NCBI GenBank assembly: GCA_035554115.1 | Contig: DATMIW010000022.1 | Location: forward strand, 1 to 17,479 | Origin: CAXTSE01 sp035554115 | GTDB lineage: Bacteria > Actinomycetota > Actinomycetes > Actinomycetales > Microbacteriaceae | Direction of reading: 5' to 3' | Length of the DNA: 17,479 nt | Shown here: one piece after another, positions 7,013-13,588 of the stretch | Position numbering within the stretch: position 1 is the first letter of the stretch | How the letters are laid out: each line of letters begins with the position of its first letter | Position numbers and translations under genes: made by a program | The notes under the pieces: generated by a model | What the model saw: only the letters and a program-made list of their open reading frames with translations | Told to the model about the DNA's origin: nothing | Database searches by the model: none

Positions 7013-9180
7013 GAGTCCCGCCTATCGCACAAAACCGGCGCATGACGCCCACCGCGCGCGCCGTCGAGAAGATGCTCGCCCGCTGTGGACTGCCAGCAGC
7101 CGCTCTGGTGATCGTGAATCCCGGTGGACCTGTCTTCACCATCTTTGTTGCAGCTGTATGGCTCGTCTTGCCGGGCTGGGCGTGCACACGGTGGCTACGC
7201 GCGGTCCCTGTGGCGGCACGGATACTGATTGCCGTCTTGGCCAGCACGGCAATCACGGCTCTGCTCAGCCTCGTCATGGTCTGGACGAGGTTCTGGTACC
7301 CCCAGGCGGCGGCAATCGTGGTGCTTCTTGCCGCATCCGCGTTTCTGCTGATCACCCCCACCACGACCGCCGCTGGGGCCGCGGGTCGACGTGCACCTCC
7401 AGATTTCTCGCGAGACCGTCGTATTGTCACGTTGCTGCCCCTGTCGGTCTGCGGCGTTGCCGTGATCCTTTGGGTTGTTGGGCTCAAGTTCACCAACGTC
7501 AGCGATATCGGTCCGTGGGGCTTGCTTCCCGCGTTTCCACCCATCTGGTATCTGGCGGTGGCAACCGTGCTCGGATTGTGTGTGTGGGGCGTGGCCGCGC
7601 GACGGATATTTCCGGCCCCCGTCATGGCGGGCGTTCTGGCGGTGCTCATTGCGATGCTCTACTCGTCAGCCAACATCATCGAGGCGGCACCACGCCTGCC
7701 ATGGACCTACAAGCACATTGCGGTCACGAGCTACATTGACGCATTTGGTCAGGTCGACCCGTCGATCGACATCTACAACCGCTGGCCGGGATTCTTCTCA
7801 GTCAGTGCTTTCATCGGGCGAATCGCGAACGACCGCGCGCCCATCGCCTACGCCACCTGGGCAGAGTTGCTCTTCCCCCTGATCGATGCAGCGCTCGTGT
7901 TCGGAATCGGTCGAGTGATTTCGAAGAATGCGCGAATAGCGTGGACGGCCGCGCTTGTGTTCTCGCTGTGCAACTGGGTCAACCAGAATTACTACTCGCC
8001 CCAGGCCTTTGCCTTCACCCTCTACCTCGCGATGTGCTTCGGTGTCATGGCTGTGCTGAGAAGCACCCCAATACGGTGGGTAGCGGCAGTCGAGAAAAGA
8101 ATCATTAGGCCGGATGCGCTAGACCCGAAAAGCACCCACGAGGGCGAGAAAGGACCACAACGACAGCTCAGAATCGCCACCATCGTGGCTGTCCTCATCC
8201 TTCAGGCGATCATCGTGGCCAGCCATCAGCTGACGCCCTACCTCGCCATCCTCGGACTGCTGCCTTTGACCATCGTCGGCTATATCCGACCACGGTGGTT
8301 GGGGCCAGCACTGTTGGGAATAGCCCTCCTCTACCTGCTTCCGAATCTCGGATACATCCAGTCGGTCTACGGCATTTTCAGCGGTTTCGATCTATTCGCT
8401 AACGCAAGCTATACGCCCCCAAATGCAGCCCAGGCAACGGATGCGGCTCAATTCGGCTCGCGGGCGGCGACCATCTTGTCGGCGTTGACTGTTGTCCTCG
8501 CGGTGGGTGGCTGGCTGCGCAACTTCTTGAGGGGGAACGTGGGAACGACCATAGTCGTCGGCTGGTTGGCCGCGGCACCCTCCCTGGCGCTTCTTGGGCA
8601 GAGCTACGGAGGCGAAGGCCGTCTGCGCGTGTTCCTTTTCGGCTTGCCGTGGTACGCGATCGGAGTTGCGTGGCTGTTCTGGTCGGGGCGAGTGCGCACG
8701 CGCCGTCTGATCGCAGGGTTTTCGGCCGCGCTCGTTGCGATGGCCGTGTTGTTCACAATTACCTACTTCCAGCCGGAGGCCGACCACCTCGTGTCGCGTC
8801 AGGACACACGCGCGGCTGAGTGGCTGGATGCGAGGGTCGAGCGAGATGACCTCGCCGTCGAGGCGGTCGCGGATTTTCCCCTCTTTATTGGGTCGCACTA
8901 CTCGCTGTTCGATTCCGCATCCAAGACGGCGTCCCTCGTCACCTTCTTGGAGGACGGTTCGACAACCATTAGCGGCCCGAGTATCGAAAGGTATGTGAGG
9001 AGTCTGGCGACGGCCCCGCACAGCTATGTCATCTTTTCCGACAGCCAAACCACGTACGCAAGCGAGCACAAGATGCTGAAAGATGGCGTGCTTGCCAAGG
9101 CCGAGGAAGCCATTCGCGGCGATTCTCAGTTCCGCGAGGTGTACGACACCGGCGCCGTTCGCATTTACGAGCTGCGCTAG
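7009..9180 (+). CDS. Large polytopic membrane protein, candidate Wzy or GT-C
   Basis: A 723-residue protein with about 14-16 hydrophobic helices between residues 40 and 590. A long, probably external loop at about 222-265 carries the charged and aromatic stretch WTYKHIAV, then SYIDAFGQ and IYNRWPGFF. A soluble C-terminal domain of about 130 residues follows. Position after the flippase and the overall shape fit either a Wzy polymerase or a polyprenyl-phosphate-dependent GT-C transferase with active site outside the membrane. The NQNYYSPQAFAF segment near 325-336 looks conserved-type, but I cannot name the family. The GTG start overlaps the preceding stop and has AGAGGG about 9 nt upstream. 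It is the last gene of the operon. Confidence 0.8.
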   Translation: MRVPPIAQNRRMTPTARAVEKMLARCGLPAAALVIVNPGGPVFTIFVAAVWLVLPGWACTRWLRAVPVAARILIAVLASTAITALLSLVMVWTRFWYPQAAAIVVLLAASAFLLITPTTTAAGAAGRRAPPDFSRDRRIVTLLPLSVCGVAVILWVVGLKFTNVSDIGPWGLLPAFPPIWYLAVATVLGLCVWGVAARRIFPAPVMAGVLAVLIAMLYSSANIIEAAPRLPWTYKHIAVTSYIDAFGQVDPSIDIYNRWPGFFSVSAFIGRIANDRAPIAYATWAELLFPLIDAALVFGIGRVISKNARIAWTAALVFSLCNWVNQNYYSPQAFAFTLYLAMCFGVMAVLRSTPIRWVAAVEKRIIRPDALDPKSTHEGEKGPQRQLRIATIVAVLILQAIIVASHQLTPYLAILGLLPLTIVGYIRPRWLGPALLGIALLYLLPNLGYIQSVYGIFSGFDLFANASYTPPNAAQATDAAQFGSRAATILSALTVVLAVGGWLRNFLRGNVGTTIVVGWLAAAPSLALLGQSYGGEGRLRVFLFGLPWYAIGVAWLFWSGRVRTRRLIAGFSAALVAMAVLFTITYFQPEADHLVSRQDTRAAEWLDARVERDDLAVEAVADFPLFIGSHYSLFDSASKTASLVTFLEDGSTTISGPSIERYVRSLATAPHSYVIFSDSQTTYASEHKMLKDGVLAKAEEAIRGDSQFREVYDTGAVRIYELR

Positions 9181-9213
9181 CTGTGGGGCAATCGTGACCT
9201 ACTGGCCTTTTGG

Positions 9214-9269
9214 TACACCCCCGGAACTTGAACCGGAACCCACTGATTAAGAGCCAGTTGCTCTGCCAA
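9214..9269 (-). pseudogene. Partial 3' copy of tRNA-Lys
   Basis: On the minus strand these 56 nt match the last 58 nt of the intact tRNA-Lys gene at 10529-10601, from the D-loop TTGGCAGAGC to the discriminator A. They differ by two substitutions and two single-base deletions. The anticodon CTT is kept but the D-stem and 5' acceptor strand are missing, so it cannot be a functional tRNA. Same orientation and 1.3 kb spacing suggest an attachment-site duplicate. Confidence 0.85.
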
Positions 9270-9346
9270 ACCCACGCGCACCCGAAAGGCATCGCGCCCC
9301 CGCAGGGCCATAGCGCCGGAAGGGCGCGGGTTCTGACCCAAGAGCG

Positions 9347-9469
9347 CTAGGCCCCCTTGGTGCGCCCACGATCCTGCGCGCCAACAGCCGAAGGGCCTCT
9401 GCCGCCGCAAGGCTGAGCTCTCAATTCCGGTAAGCGTCCGCGGGCGTCGGTAACGCGCACTGTAGACAT
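9347..9469 (-). pseudogene. Possible Phd/YefM-type antitoxin fragment
   Basis: A short minus-strand frame begins MSTVRVTDARGRLPEL, which resembles the opening helix region of Phd/YefM antitoxins, where patterns such as V-S/T-E/D-A-R-x-x-L-P-E-L are common. After that point the product becomes Gly/Arg-rich and stops after 40 residues, without the rest of the family. No Shine-Dalgarno is seen. It could be a truncated antitoxin gene or a chance match; support rests on about 15 residues. Confidence 0.25.
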
Positions 9470-9660
9470 GGGGCAAACGTACATCTGGCTGTCGGGAATA
9501 TACATGTCCCTGCCACGCCCACTCAGGGGTACGCGCCTGCTGTAGCGCGTGCGGTCTTACCGCAAGGGGTCCCTTTCGTCGCGGGAGTGCCATCAGATGC
9601 TACCGGGCCGGAAGCGAGGCCCACTGCACCGATGACGCGCAGAGCCTGTCGGAACAGCCG

Positions 9661-10254
9661 TTACAAAGCCCGCAGCTGATCCGCCTGTGGGTGGTTTGGG
9701 CAGAGCATCAGGAACGCCTTGATGGTGATGCGATCGCCAGCCCGATTTTCAGGCCGAAGGTTGTAGAGCTTCACGGCGTCCCTCCGCGAGCACTGGGAAT
9801 ACAAATCGCCTACACCGGTCGGGATATCAGACACGAAGCCGGGAAAGGAGCCGCCTGTGAACGACAGTTCGGCGGCGTTAATTTCGACTTGACTGAAGGT
9901 GTCGCCCGTCTGGGTGGTCAGGCAAAACAGATTCCGCGGGTCGGCCCACACCTTCTCAAGAGAGGGGAAAGGCTCTGCCGACTTCGTCGCATCATAGGGC
10001 TGGTCGAGGTCACGGCATCTGTAGCTGAATACCACCGGCACCGCGGTCTCCGAGGGTACGGGAACCGCAGTCGACAACGTTGGCGAGGTCGGCGTCACGG
10101 CGGGAGTCGATGGGACGGACGTCGCGGACTGCCGCGGGGCTTCCGAGTCCGTTTGGGGAGTTCCTGCCTCGCCGGCAGAGCACCCAGCGAGAATTGCAAC
10201 CCCTGCCGCAACGGCGGCCCACGCAATCGATCTCACCTTGCGAGCATAAGTCAC
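9661..10254 (-). CDS. Secreted lipoprotein of unknown function
   Basis: A 197-residue protein starting at GTG 10254. The N-terminus MTYARKVRSIA is followed by a hydrophobic segment and the lipobox LAGC with Cys at 25, a standard lipoprotein signal. A Ser/Thr/Pro-rich linker of about 50 residues comes next (for example SVPSTPAVTPTSPT). The C-terminal domain of about 110 residues has four Cys residues (YRCRDL, LFCLTT, SQCSRR, LMLCPN) that could form disulfides outside the cell; I do not recognise it. A frame extending to an ATG at 10314 exists but would add 20 residues before the signal. No clear Shine-Dalgarno. It lies inside the tRNA-flanked islet and runs towards the polysaccharide operon. 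Confidence 0.75.
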   Translation of the reverse strand: MTYARKVRSIAWAAVAAGVAILAGCSAGEAGTPQTDSEAPRQSATSVPSTPAVTPTSPTLSTAVPVPSETAVPVVFSYRCRDLDQPYDATKSAEPFPSLEKVWADPRNLFCLTTQTGDTFSQVEINAAELSFTGGSFPGFVSDIPTGVGDLYSQCSRRDAVKLYNLRPENRAGDRITIKAFLMLCPNHPQADQLRAL

Positions 10255-10314
10255 GCCGACAAAACCGTTGATAACGTTCAGGCGACATGACGTTCTCCGT
10301 CTTAGCCTGGACAT

Positions 10315-10524
10315 GGATCACACGCACAGTGCCGATCGCGTCTTGCGACAATGGACCCATGCATCCACCGGATCCGTCAATGACATTGAGATCTATATAG
10401 TCGGCCGCGACGAACTGCGCATCCGGATACGCAGCTCTGACATCGGACTAGGCGGTGCCGACGGAGACACGCGACGCGCACGCCGCAAGAGCCACGGTAG
10501 CGACTAGCAAAACAGGCTGCTCAT
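10315..10524 (-). pseudogene. Broken lipoprotein gene abutting tRNA-Lys
   Basis: ATG at 10524-10522 reads MSSLF and then stops; one base restored in the T run gives the frame LLVATVALAACAS from 10510, a signal peptide with the lipobox LAAC. That frame meets TAG at 10450-10448 and then continues with sensible composition (SDVRAAYPDAQFVAADYIDL, then NVIDGSGGC). At least two lesions are therefore present. The ATG lies 4 nt after the 3' end of the tRNA gene, and the tRNA's own G-run is where a Shine-Dalgarno would sit. The 3' end is not defined; it fades before the neighbouring lipoprotein. Confidence 0.5.
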
Positions 10525-10528
10525 CTTG

Positions 10529-10601
<73 letters not shown>

Positions 10602-10636
10602 GCGGCCGGAAAACCGGACCGAGGGTCAACGATAGC

Positions 10637-11125
10637 ATGCAAAATGTGACCACATCAGACGCTCCCGAGGTCGGCCAGACCGCCCCCGATTTCACCCTTC
10701 TCGACCAGAGCGGAACCGAGGTGACGCTCTCGGCCCTCCGCGGTTCGAAGGTGATCGTGTACTTCTACGCCGAGGCCAACACACCCGCATGCACGAAACA
10801 GGCGTGCGACTTCCGCGACAATCTCGGCACGCTCGAAGACGCCGGATACCGAGTGATCGGCATCTCCCGCGACCCGCAGCCGAAGTTGGCGAAGTTCGCC
10901 ACGGACGAGCAGCTCACGTTCCCCGTGCTCAGCGATCCCGATCACGTCGTCCACGACCTGTATGCGGCTTTCGGGCAGAAGCAGATGTACGGCAGGACCG
11001 TCACCGGGGTCATCCGGTCGACCTATGTGCTCGATGAGAATGGCGTCATCACGATGGCCCTGCGCAATATCAAGGCAACCGGACACGTCGCCATGTTGCG
11101 CAAAAGGCTCGGCCTCACGGCGTAG
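10637..11125 (+). CDS. bcp: Bcp-type peroxiredoxin
   Basis: A 162-residue thioredoxin-fold peroxidase (AhpC/TSA, PrxQ/Bcp class) that reduces hydroperoxides in the cytoplasm using thioredoxin-like donors. The domain starts with VGQTAPDFTLLDQSG at about 12-26. The active site is EANTPACTKQACDF, with peroxidatic Cys52 and resolving Cys57 five residues later, the atypical 2-Cys arrangement of E. coli Bcp. GISRDP and FPVLSDPDH are further family motifs. ATG 10637 was chosen; GAGGG lies about 11 nt upstream, and a GTG at 10646 is an alternative. A longer frame to 10598 would run into the tRNA gene and is unlikely. It converges on the membrane-protein gene, with a GTGCG/CGCAC stem between them. Confidence 0.93.
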   Translation: MQNVTTSDAPEVGQTAPDFTLLDQSGTEVTLSALRGSKVIVYFYAEANTPACTKQACDFRDNLGTLEDAGYRVIGISRDPQPKLAKFATDEQLTFPVLSDPDHVVHDLYAAFGQKQMYGRTVTGVIRSTYVLDENGVITMALRNIKATGHVAMLRKRLGLTA

Positions 11126-11137
11126 TCCGCGGCATGG

Positions 11138-11153
11138 GTGCGGTTGGTCGCAC
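11138..11153. terminator. Hairpin between convergent genes
   Basis: GTGCG at 11138-11142 and CGCAC at 11149-11153 form a 5-bp stem with a 6-nt loop in the 31-bp gap between two convergent stops. There is no T tract on either side, so termination is only suggested by position. Confidence 0.25.
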
Positions 11154-11156
11154 GAG

Positions 11157-11558
11157 CTAGTCGCGCTGGCGTGGCTCTCGGTCCGAAAGCTGGGCAACGA
11201 CCGGCCGGGTGAGCAACAGCACAAAAGTCAGAGTGGATGCGGCAATCAGCGGCCAGCCCCACACCGGCTGAGCGAGCGCACCCTGCAGCGCACCGATCCC
11301 GACCGCGAATTGCAGGACCTGCCACACGATGGCCGCGCCGCGCACCCATGCCTGCCCACGAAACACCCCGATAAGGATCGCTGCAAGCCACGCGGTCGCG
11401 ATGACGGCCAGCACCGTCAGGGCCACCGCGCTCGGAAGAGACGCGGCGCGCGCTGTGAGCAGATCCACTATCAAAACGACGGTAATTGCCGCTACGAGCA
11501 CCAATTCCGCGGCCAGAAGAACGATGACGGCCCACACGATCGGAGATTTTTGTCGCAT
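11157..11558 (-). CDS. Four-helix integral membrane protein
   Basis: A 133-residue protein with four predicted helices at about 8-34, 42-65, 70-92 and 98-118, and a charged C-terminus (SDREPRQRD). ATG 11558 was chosen; an in-frame GTG two codons upstream (11564) is also possible, with GGGA about 10 nt before it. A much longer frame to 11918 runs antisense through whiB1 and is rejected. From memory, Mycobacterium tuberculosis has a small membrane protein of similar length (Rv3217c) close to whiB1, so this may be its counterpart; sequence identity was not checked. Function is unknown. It is divergent from the WhiB gene with about 200 bp of shared regulatory DNA. Confidence 0.75.
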   Translation of the reverse strand: MRQKSPIVWAVIVLLAAELVLVAAITVVLIVDLLTARAASLPSAVALTVLAVIATAWLAAILIGVFRGQAWVRGAAIVWQVLQFAVGIGALQGALAQPVWGWPLIAASTLTFVLLLTRPVVAQLSDREPRQRD

Positions 11559-11697
11559 TTTCACAGAGTTATCCCAATCGTGCCTATTGATTCGTGGAAA
11601 CAAGTATGAAACTCTTTTGGTGGTTGATGTGACACCTGCGGCGCGGCAGGTTGGTCCGAAACACTCCCCCCTTTGATTCGGTCTCTCTTCGGCTGCG

Positions 11698-11718
11698 CGT
11701 GAATGCCCCCGCTTCACG
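11698..11718. promoter_or_regulatory. Inverted repeat upstream of whiB1
   Basis: CGTGAA and TTCACG form a perfect 6-bp inverted repeat with a 9-nt spacer, ending 39 nt before the whiB1 start. It could be an operator for a dimeric regulator or a 5'-UTR hairpin. The spacing does not match the Crp consensus TGTGA-N6-TCACA. The whiB1 RBS is AAGGAG about 7 nt before the ATG. Confidence 0.3.
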
Positions 11719-11757
11719 ATTGCGTCCAGTGTGCAACATTCAATAAGGAGCTCCACT

Positions 11758-12006
11758 ATGGATTGGCGCGACAACTCCGCCTGTCTGACAGCCGACCCCG
11801 AACTTTTCTTCCCGGTCGGGAACACTGGACCTGCCGTCGACCAGATCGAGAAGGCCAAGTCGGTCTGCGCTCGCTGCTCGGTCACTGAGCTCTGCCTGCA
11901 GTACGCGCTCGACACCAATCAGGATTCCGGTGTCTGGGGCGGCTTGAGCGAAGACGAGCGTCGTGCACTCAAGCGTCGCGCTGCTCGCGCCCGCCGCGCC
12001 TCCTAG
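11758..12006 (+). CDS. whiB1: WhiB1-type iron-sulfur transcription regulator
   Basis: An 82-residue Wbl protein. The four cluster-binding cysteines are C9, C37, C40 and C46 (C-x27-C-x2-C-x5-C), the same positions I recall for M. tuberculosis WhiB1. The GVWGG turn is at 58-62, and the basic C-terminus (KRRAARARRAS) is the DNA-contact tail. The family binds a [4Fe-4S] cluster that reacts with nitric oxide and acts with the primary sigma factor; WhiB1 is essential in mycobacteria. The start MDWRDNSACL fits the family and has AAGGAG about 7 nt upstream; a frame extension to 11731 is therefore not needed. Its partner gene order (membrane protein, whiB1, pdtaS) matches the mycobacterial one. Confidence 0.96.
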   Translation: MDWRDNSACLTADPELFFPVGNTGPAVDQIEKAKSVCARCSVTELCLQYALDTNQDSGVWGGLSEDERRALKRRAARARRAS

Positions 12007-12020
12007 CTCAGCTCCGGCTG

Positions 12021-12080
12021 GGTCTCGACGAGCTCGACCGGCGTGTAGCTCGCGGCTTCGCCGCTACTCGACCGGCGTGT
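12021..12080. repeat. REP-like repeat between convergent genes
   Basis: CTCGACCGGCGTGT occurs at 12033-12046 and again at 12067-12080, with the hairpin GCGGCttcGCCGC (12052-12064) between the copies. The first copy is part of GGTCTCGACGAGCTCGACC at 12021-12039, which contains the palindrome CGAGCTCG. Similar TCGACAAGCTCGACC-type units are, from memory, abundant between genes in Microbacteriaceae. It could serve as a bidirectional terminator for whiB1 and pdtaS. Confidence 0.55.
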
Positions 12081-13576
12081 TAGTCGCGCGTGAGCCAGAG
12101 CAGCGGCATATCGATGGTGACCTCGGTTCCTTCACCCTGAGCCGTGTGCCAATCGATGGTGCCGCCCAGCTCACCCTGAATCAGGGTGCGCACGATCTGC
12201 GTTCCCAGCCCTGACCCGACTTTGCCTTCGGCGAGTCCGACGCCGTTATCGCGCACCTTTACCGTGAGAGTTTCGTCGTGCCGGGTTGCCGAGATTTCCA
12301 CTTCGCCATCATCACGACCAGCCAGTCCATGCTCGACAGCGTTCGTGACGAGCTCGGTCAGGGCGAGAGCCAGAGGCGTTGCATAGGCGCTCGGTAGCGT
12401 GCCGAACTCGCCGGTCTTCTTCGGCGTCACCGTCGTCGTCTGTGTCGACGCCACCTCGGCGATGAGCATCAGCACCCGATCGAACACGTCGTCGAAGTCG
12501 ACGTTCTGGCTGAGCCCTTCACTGAGAGTGTCGTGCACAACGGCGATAGCTGTCACCCGCCGCATCGCCTGGCTCAGGGCCTCGCGCGACGCCTCACTGT
12601 GGGCCCGACGCGCCTGGATGCGCAGGAGAGATGCAACGGTCTGGAGATTGTTTTTCACCCGGTGGTGGATCTCGCGGATCGTCGCATCTTTCGTGATGAG
12701 CTCTTGCTCCTGGTGTCGCACCTCGGTCACGTCCCGCACCAACACCATGGCGCCCACGCGATCCCCGTGGTGACGAATCGGGATGGTGCGCAGCGTGACC
12801 GTGACGCCCTGCGCATCGATGTCGGTGCGCCACGGCGCACGACCGGTGACCACAAGCGGCAGGGACTCGTCGATGATGAGCTTGCCCTGCAGCAGCGAAG
12901 CCGTGACCTCGGCAAGCGACTCGCCCTCGAGCTCGCCTTCGAATCCCATGCGGTTGAAAGCGCTCAGGCCGTTGGGGCTCGCGAAGGTGACGGTGCCATC
13001 CACATCGAGGCGGATCAGACCGTCAGATGCACGGGGGGCGCCACGGCGCGGACCCGATGGGGCACCCAGGTCCGGAAAGTCGCCGGACGCGATCATGACA
13101 AACAGATCGTTGGCGCATTGGTTGAAGGTGAGCTCCTGCCGGCTGGGGGTGCGCGCTTCGCTGAGATTGCTGTGCCGCGTCATGACGGCCACGGGCTTCT
13201 CGGTGGTGGTGGAGCCGCTCGGCGATAGGCGACGCAAGACCGGAACCGCGCGCACCCGGGTGGGTGTCTCTTCGTACCAGTCGGGAGCGGCTGTGTCGAC
13301 GATCTGTTTCGTCTCGTACGCTTCGGTCACCTGCCGACGCCACTCGGGCTTGATCTCCAGCCCAACGAAGTCGCGGTAGAACAGGGTCGCCGCCGAGGAT
13401 GGGCGCGAGTGGGCGACGGCGACGAAGGAGCCCGTGCCGGTCGGCACCCACAGCACGATGTCGGCGAAGGCGAGGTCGGCGATGAGCTGGCCATCGGCGA
13501 CGAGCAGGTGAAGCCATTCAACATCGGCGTCGGCCGAGAGCCCCTGGGCTTCCATCAGTTCCGAGAGCGTGGACAC
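12080..13576 (-). CDS. pdtaS: PdtaS-type sensor histidine kinase
   Basis: A 498-residue cytosolic kinase without membrane helices. The N-terminal sensor region (1-165, GAF-like) begins MSTLSELMEA and has the LIADLAFADIVLWV stretch that closely recalls M. tuberculosis PdtaS. A PAS-like domain (about 185-285) precedes a HisKA_2 box REIHHRVKNNLQ at 301-312 with His305 the likely phosphate acceptor, then an ATPase domain with LTELVTNAVEH (N box, 407-417), DNGVG (443-447) and GSGLGT (454-459). PdtaS phosphorylates the ANTAR-type antiterminator PdtaR; no pdtaR is in the window. The GTG start lies 9 nt after the stop of the ATPase gene, and a TAGCCT -10 element 6 nt upstream may also give a leaderless transcript. 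Confidence 0.95.
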   Translation of the reverse strand: MSTLSELMEAQGLSADADVEWLHLLVADGQLIADLAFADIVLWVPTGTGSFVAVAHSRPSSAATLFYRDFVGLEIKPEWRRQVTEAYETKQIVDTAAPDWYEETPTRVRAVPVLRRLSPSGSTTTEKPVAVMTRHSNLSEARTPSRQELTFNQCANDLFVMIASGDFPDLGAPSGPRRGAPRASDGLIRLDVDGTVTFASPNGLSAFNRMGFEGELEGESLAEVTASLLQGKLIIDESLPLVVTGRAPWRTDIDAQGVTVTLRTIPIRHHGDRVGAMVLVRDVTEVRHQEQELITKDATIREIHHRVKNNLQTVASLLRIQARRAHSEASREALSQAMRRVTAIAVVHDTLSEGLSQNVDFDDVFDRVLMLIAEVASTQTTTVTPKKTGEFGTLPSAYATPLALALTELVTNAVEHGLAGRDDGEVEISATRHDETLTVKVRDNGVGLAEGKVGSGLGTQIVRTLIQGELGGTIDWHTAQGEGTEVTIDMPLLWLTRD

Positions 13577-13582
13577 CCGTCT

Positions 13583-13588
13583 AGGCTA
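13583..13588 (-). promoter_or_regulatory. -10 element embedded in an upstream stop codon
   Basis: On the minus strand TAGCCT fits TANNNT and ends 6 nt before the GTG start of the kinase gene. Its first three bases are the TAG stop codon of the preceding ATPase gene. It would allow the kinase to be transcribed alone as a leaderless mRNA. Confidence 0.3.

Larger units (their letters stand above)
9181..9660. other. 480-bp non-coding, decayed stretch
   Basis: No convincing intact gene is visible between the operon end and the lipoprotein gene. It contains the partial tRNA-Lys copy (9214-9269), a possible antitoxin fragment (9347-9469) and a small perfect hairpin GCGGTcttACCGC at 9551-9563. Neither strand shows sustained coding bias. 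Confidence 0.5.

Noticed and set aside
9177..9593. Minus-strand frame of 138 codons through the partial tRNA
   Set aside because: It reads across the tRNA copy and past the operon end, with Arg/Pro-rich composition and no motif.
10268..10507. Plus-strand 79-codon frame between the lipoprotein and the tRNA
   Set aside because: The opposite strand holds a broken lipoprotein with a clear signal peptide; the plus-strand product shows no motif or RBS.
11559..11918. Extension of the four-helix membrane protein to 11918
   Set aside because: It is antisense to whiB1 and its composition is not that of a real N-terminus; the helix-containing core begins at 11558.
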